A stretch of 64,000 nt of DNA, from positions 272,177 through 336,176 of the forward strand of contig CAZKRY010000006.1 of the NCBI GenBank assembly GCA_964555355.1. The letters run 5' to 3'. A model generated the notes under the pieces. That model was given only the letters and a program-made list of their open reading frames with translations. It was not told where the DNA came from and did not search any database. Below, one piece after another: positions 61,331 through 64,000 of the stretch (position 1 is the first letter of the stretch; every line of letters starts with the position of its first letter). Source of the stretch: CAIKBL01 sp964555355 (GTDB lineage: Bacteria; Pseudomonadota; Gammaproteobacteria; Ga0077536). Both the position numbers and the translations under genes were made by a program.

Positions 61331-62623
61331 ATGGTAAGCACGCCGCGCGCAGCCGGCACCGCGGCGGCGCGCGGCTGGCCTATCCGCTATCGCGTCGTCT
61401 TGATGTGTTTTATCGCGGTTTTTATTTGTTATCTCGACCGCGTGAACATGTCGGTGGCGGCGGTCGCCATGAAAGAACAGTTCGGCTGGAGTGATACCAC
61501 CAAGGGTCTCGTTCTCTCGTCGTTTTTCATGGGCTATATCGTGCTGCAGGTGGCGAGCGGCTGGCTCGCCAATCGTATTGGCGGCAGATTTGTGCTTGGT
61601 TTTGCCGTGGTTTGGTGGTCGGCGTTCACGTTGCTAACGCCGCTCGCGGCGACCACGTCACTCATCTTGTTACTCGTTACGCGTTTCACGTTGGGGCTTG
61701 GCGAAGCCGCCACCTTCCCGGCAAGCTACACGCTCTATCGGCGCTGGATCCCGCCACACGAGCGGTCACGCGCGGTGACGCTGCTCGCCAGCGCGATCCC
61801 ATTCGGAACGTTGTGCGCGCTTAGCTTGACGGGTTGGATCGTGACCCATCACGGCTGGCCGATGGCTTTTTATTCGTTCGGGTTGTTAGGGTTTGTGTGG
61901 GCGATATTTTGGTTCAACACGATCTATGACGCGCCCGAGCTGCACCCGACTATCAGTGATTCGGAGCGGGCACTGTTAGCGCCGCTTGCCCAAGCCACCA
62001 CCGCCGCTCCCGAGGTCCCTTGGCGACTGTTCGCGACGACGCCCGCGGTGCTCGTGTTGGTGTTCAATCATTTTGCCTCGAACTGGGCTTTCTATATGTT
62101 GCTGTCGTGGCTGCCGAGCTATTTCCGCGATGTTCAACATCTCAGCATCCAAAACGCGGGCCTCTATTCCGCAGCGCCTTGGCTCACGATGTTCGTCATG
62201 GCAAATATCGCCGGCGCGCTCGCGGACATGCTTATCAAGCGCGGGGTGTCGACCACCTTCGTGCGTAAGTTGATGCATATCAGCGGAATGCTGGCTTCAG
62301 CTGTTTTTTTACTCAGCGCACGTGGTGCGAGCAGTCCGGAAACTGCTGTCCTGTTAATGTGCGGCGCGCTCGGAACGATGGCGTTTACCTGGGCTGGCTA
62401 TTCCCCCAATCATCTCGACATTGCGCCACGCTACGCCGATGTCTTGATGGGGGTCACGAATACTTTTGGAACGCTGCCTGGTGTATTTGGCGTTGTCATA
62501 ACCGGCTGGCTCATCGATACCACGGGCACGTATGACACGGCCTTTGTAGTCGCGGCGGCGATCAATGTCGTGGGCGCCATTACCTGGGCGATTTGGGCAT
62601 CGGGTGAACGCGTTATCGATTGA
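61331..62623 (+). CDS. MFS transporter (anion:cation symporter family)
   Basis: 430 residues. Twelve membrane segments; motifs FICYLDRVNMSVAA at the start, GYIVLQVASGWLANRIGGR (loop 2-3) and YRRWIPPHERSRAVTLL are typical of the ACS family, which takes up organic acids such as hexuronates, tartrate or phthalate, or, in the eukaryotic SLC17 branch, phosphate and glutamate. The solute is not predictable. It starts 4 nt after the metallopeptidase stop. Confidence 0.9.
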   Translation: MVSTPRAAGTAAARGWPIRYRVVLMCFIAVFICYLDRVNMSVAAVAMKEQFGWSDTTKGLVLSSFFMGYIVLQVASGWLANRIGGRFVLGFAVVWWSAFTLLTPLAATTSLILLLVTRFTLGLGEAATFPASYTLYRRWIPPHERSRAVTLLASAIPFGTLCALSLTGWIVTHHGWPMAFYSFGLLGFVWAIFWFNTIYDAPELHPTISDSERALLAPLAQATTAAPEVPWRLFATTPAVLVLVFNHFASNWAFYMLLSWLPSYFRDVQHLSIQNAGLYSAAPWLTMFVMANIAGALADMLIKRGVSTTFVRKLMHISGMLASAVFLLSARGASSPETAVLLMCGALGTMAFTWAGYSPNHLDIAPRYADVLMGVTNTFGTLPGVFGVVITGWLIDTTGTYDTAFVVAAAINVVGAITWAIWASGERVID

Positions 62624-63818
62624 TGTCGCGATCGTGGGCGGCGGCCCAGCCGGATTGATGGCGGCGGAAGCCGCGGTACGACGCGGTGCGAAAGTCGCGC
62701 TCTTCGATCAATCGCCCTCGGTCGGCCGCAAATTTTTGCTCGCGGGCAAGGGCGGCCTTAATTTGACGCATGCCGAGCCGCTTACGCAGTTTTTGGCGCG
62801 CTACTCAACAACCGACCTGGTGCCCTTTGTGAACCGCTTCTCGCCAGCGAAACTGCGCGAATGGGCGCACGACTTGGGTGTGCCGACGGTGGTCGGAACC
62901 TCCCGTCGCGTGTTTCCGCACGACTACAAGGCAGCGCCTCTTCTGCGGCGATGGGTCGCACGGCTCCGTGCGCAAGGTGTTACTTTCTATCTGCGCCACC
63001 GCTGGCTCGGCTTTGGCGAACATTCGACAGAGATTTTGTTGGACGCCCCAAGCGGTGCGGTCCGGGTCTCTACCAAGGCACTGGTACTTGCGCTCGGCGG
63101 CGCGAGCTGGCCTCGACTCGGCAGCGATGGGTGCTGGGCTGAAGTGCTGGAGAAAGCCGGATTGCCGCTCAATCGGCTCCAGCCGAGTAACTGCGGATTT
63201 GAATCTCCCTGGACGCCTTACTTCCGCGAGCGCTTTGCCGGCGCGCCACTGAAACCGCTTGCCGCCTGGAGCGAGTTATCGCCTCGGCGCGGCGAGTGCG
63301 TGGTAACGACGTATGGTCTAGAAGGGGGCGTTATTTACGCACTTTCTCCTGAAGTACGGCGAGCGCTCGAGCGCGGCCACGCGCGCGTCTGGTTCGATCT
63401 AACCCCCGATTTGCCGCTGGATCGTCTTGTGCGGCTGCTTGAAACGCGTCGTCCCAAAAAGTCACTCGCCACCGAACTTAAGCGACTCGCCAATTTAAGC
63501 CCAGTCAAAATCGCACTGTTACACGAGGTGGCGCCGCGCGCAGCGTTCGACGAGCCAAATCGTTTGGCCGGTCTCATCAAAGCACTACCAATCCCGCTGA
63601 CCGCCACGCGGCCGCTCGCGGATGCGATTAGTACGGCCGGTGGCGTGCGTTTTGACGGGCTCGATGCGCGGCTAATGAGCCACGCGCGTCCCGGCGTCTT
63701 CTTCGCCGGTGAAATGCTCGATTGGGAAGCCCCAACCGGCGGCTACTTACTAACCGCTTGCTTCGCCACTGGGTCCGCGGCCGGTAGCGCAGCCGGTGAT
63801 TTTGCCTGCGCGCGGTAG
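62604..63818 (+). CDS. YhiN/HI0933-family FAD-dependent oxidoreductase
   Basis: 404 residues from a GTG at 62604 that overlaps the MFS gene by 20 nt. Dinucleotide-binding DVAIVGGGPAGLMAAEAAVRRG near the start, GRKFLLAGKGGLNLTHA (the family signature), LALGGASWPRLGSDG, GVFFAGEMLDWEAPTGGYLLTACFATG at the C-terminus. These flavoproteins are widespread and have no established reaction; some are thought to act on tRNA or as reductases. The tight overlap with the transporter suggests coupled expression. Confidence 0.88.
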   Translation: MNALSIDVAIVGGGPAGLMAAEAAVRRGAKVALFDQSPSVGRKFLLAGKGGLNLTHAEPLTQFLARYSTTDLVPFVNRFSPAKLREWAHDLGVPTVVGTSRRVFPHDYKAAPLLRRWVARLRAQGVTFYLRHRWLGFGEHSTEILLDAPSGAVRVSTKALVLALGGASWPRLGSDGCWAEVLEKAGLPLNRLQPSNCGFESPWTPYFRERFAGAPLKPLAAWSELSPRRGECVVTTYGLEGGVIYALSPEVRRALERGHARVWFDLTPDLPLDRLVRLLETRRPKKSLATELKRLANLSPVKIALLHEVAPRAAFDEPNRLAGLIKALPIPLTATRPLADAISTAGGVRFDGLDARLMSHARPGVFFAGEMLDWEAPTGGYLLTACFATGSAAGSAAGDFACAR

Positions 63819-63849
63819 TGCCTCAACGCGCCGGTCGGCGGGTCTAACT

Positions 63850-64000
63850 TTACATATCCATCGCTTGCGCGATTTCAATCGTGCCGCCGACTTGTAGTAA
63901 TGGACAGCCCTGCGCTTTTTTGTGCGCATCCGCCAAGTTGGCCGCATCGATGAGACTGTAACCGCTCGCCGGGTTCGGGCCGCCGTGCGCGGAAATCGTT
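63850..64000 (-). CDS. YCII/DGPF-domain protein, C-terminal end (runs off window end)
   Basis: Reading the minus strand, 49 residues run to a TAA at 63850: HGGPNPASGYSLIDAANLAD then AHKKAQGCPLLQ and GGTIEIAQAMDM. This matches the C-terminal end of small YCII-related (DGPF-type) proteins with a ferredoxin-like fold. Function unknown; its start lies outside the window. It is convergent with the flavoprotein gene, with 31 nt between. Confidence 0.6.
   Translation of the reverse strand, partial: TISAHGGPNPASGYSLIDAANLADAHKKAQGCPLLQVGGTIEIAQAMDM

Noticed and set aside
1..64000. tRNA, rRNA, insertion sequence, prophage or CRISPR
   Set aside because: I read the intergenic regions and saw no cloverleaf-like segments, transposase or integrase genes, or regularly spaced repeats; a dedicated search was not possible.

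Overview
The window is a gene-dense bacterial chromosome segment with no mobile element, CRISPR array, rRNA or tRNA that I could find. Gene content and order point to a gammaproteobacterium outside the Enterobacterales. The order nadB / rpoE-rseA-rseB-mucD, lepA-lepB-DUF4845-rnc-era-recO-pdxJ-acpS, smc-zipA-ligA and rne / rluC-sppA-maf-yceD-rpmF-plsX-fabD-fabG-acpP-fabF-pabC-mltG-tmk-holB-pilZ-tatD resembles Pseudomonas-type genomes. The split class II ribonucleotide reductase (nrdJa-nrdJb) and the missing fabH also fit. I cannot name the genus from sequence alone.

Layout. 1-6.1 kb, minus strand: a family 2 glycosyltransferase, a small LAB_N membrane protein, an LptF-type permease, metH and the start of asnS, mostly joined by stop/start overlaps. 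6.2-9.6 kb: a cobalamin adenosyltransferase, an aspartic protease, thrH, and the queuosine-related pair queF-gluQ. 9.7-16.1 kb: smc-zipA-ligA. 16.1-19.7 kb, minus strand: a diguanylate cyclase, yciK and nadB. 19.8-32.0 kb, plus strand: the envelope-stress sigma factor operon, then lepA through acpS and prfC. 32.0-34.8 kb: rne on the minus strand, with a long structured leader and a promoter facing rluC. 34.8-47.4 kb: rluC, sppA, convergent maf, then the cell-envelope, fatty-acid and replication cluster ending in pilZ-tatD. 47.4-64 kb is more mixed: a PhyH dioxygenase with a zinc-ribbon protein, nrdJa-nrdJb with a small unknown gene, a VOC protein, a hydrolase, a secreted protein, a HAD hydrolase, an ABC exporter, TerC, cytochrome b561 with cytochrome c', ppnP with a nitroreductase, two MFS transporters, a YgjP-type metallopeptidase, a flavoprotein and the 3' end of a YCII/DGPF-type gene.

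How the genes fit together. Three genes depend on or make cobalamin cofactors: metH (methylcobalamin), the PduO-type adenosyltransferase (makes adenosylcobalamin) and nrdJab (uses it). The fatty-acid cluster feeds acyl-ACP to membrane and lipid A synthesis, while the RpoE system watches the envelope. rne, rnc, rluC, era, lepA and prfC cover RNA processing, ribosome maturation and translation.

Most unusual observations: (1) ligA keeps every other domain of NAD-dependent DNA ligase but has lost the whole four-cysteine zinc finger through an in-frame gap of about 20 codons; (2) rne has a leader of about 420 nt with a run of five strong hairpins, the last one directly in front of the ribosome binding site; (3) a perfect 16-bp palindrome lies in the spacer of the predicted rne promoter, between rne and rluC; (4) fabH is missing between plsX and fabD, and mucC/rseC is missing from the sigma-E operon; (5) several small genes of unknown function sit in conserved-looking operon positions. 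I did not find a clearly new multi-gene system.
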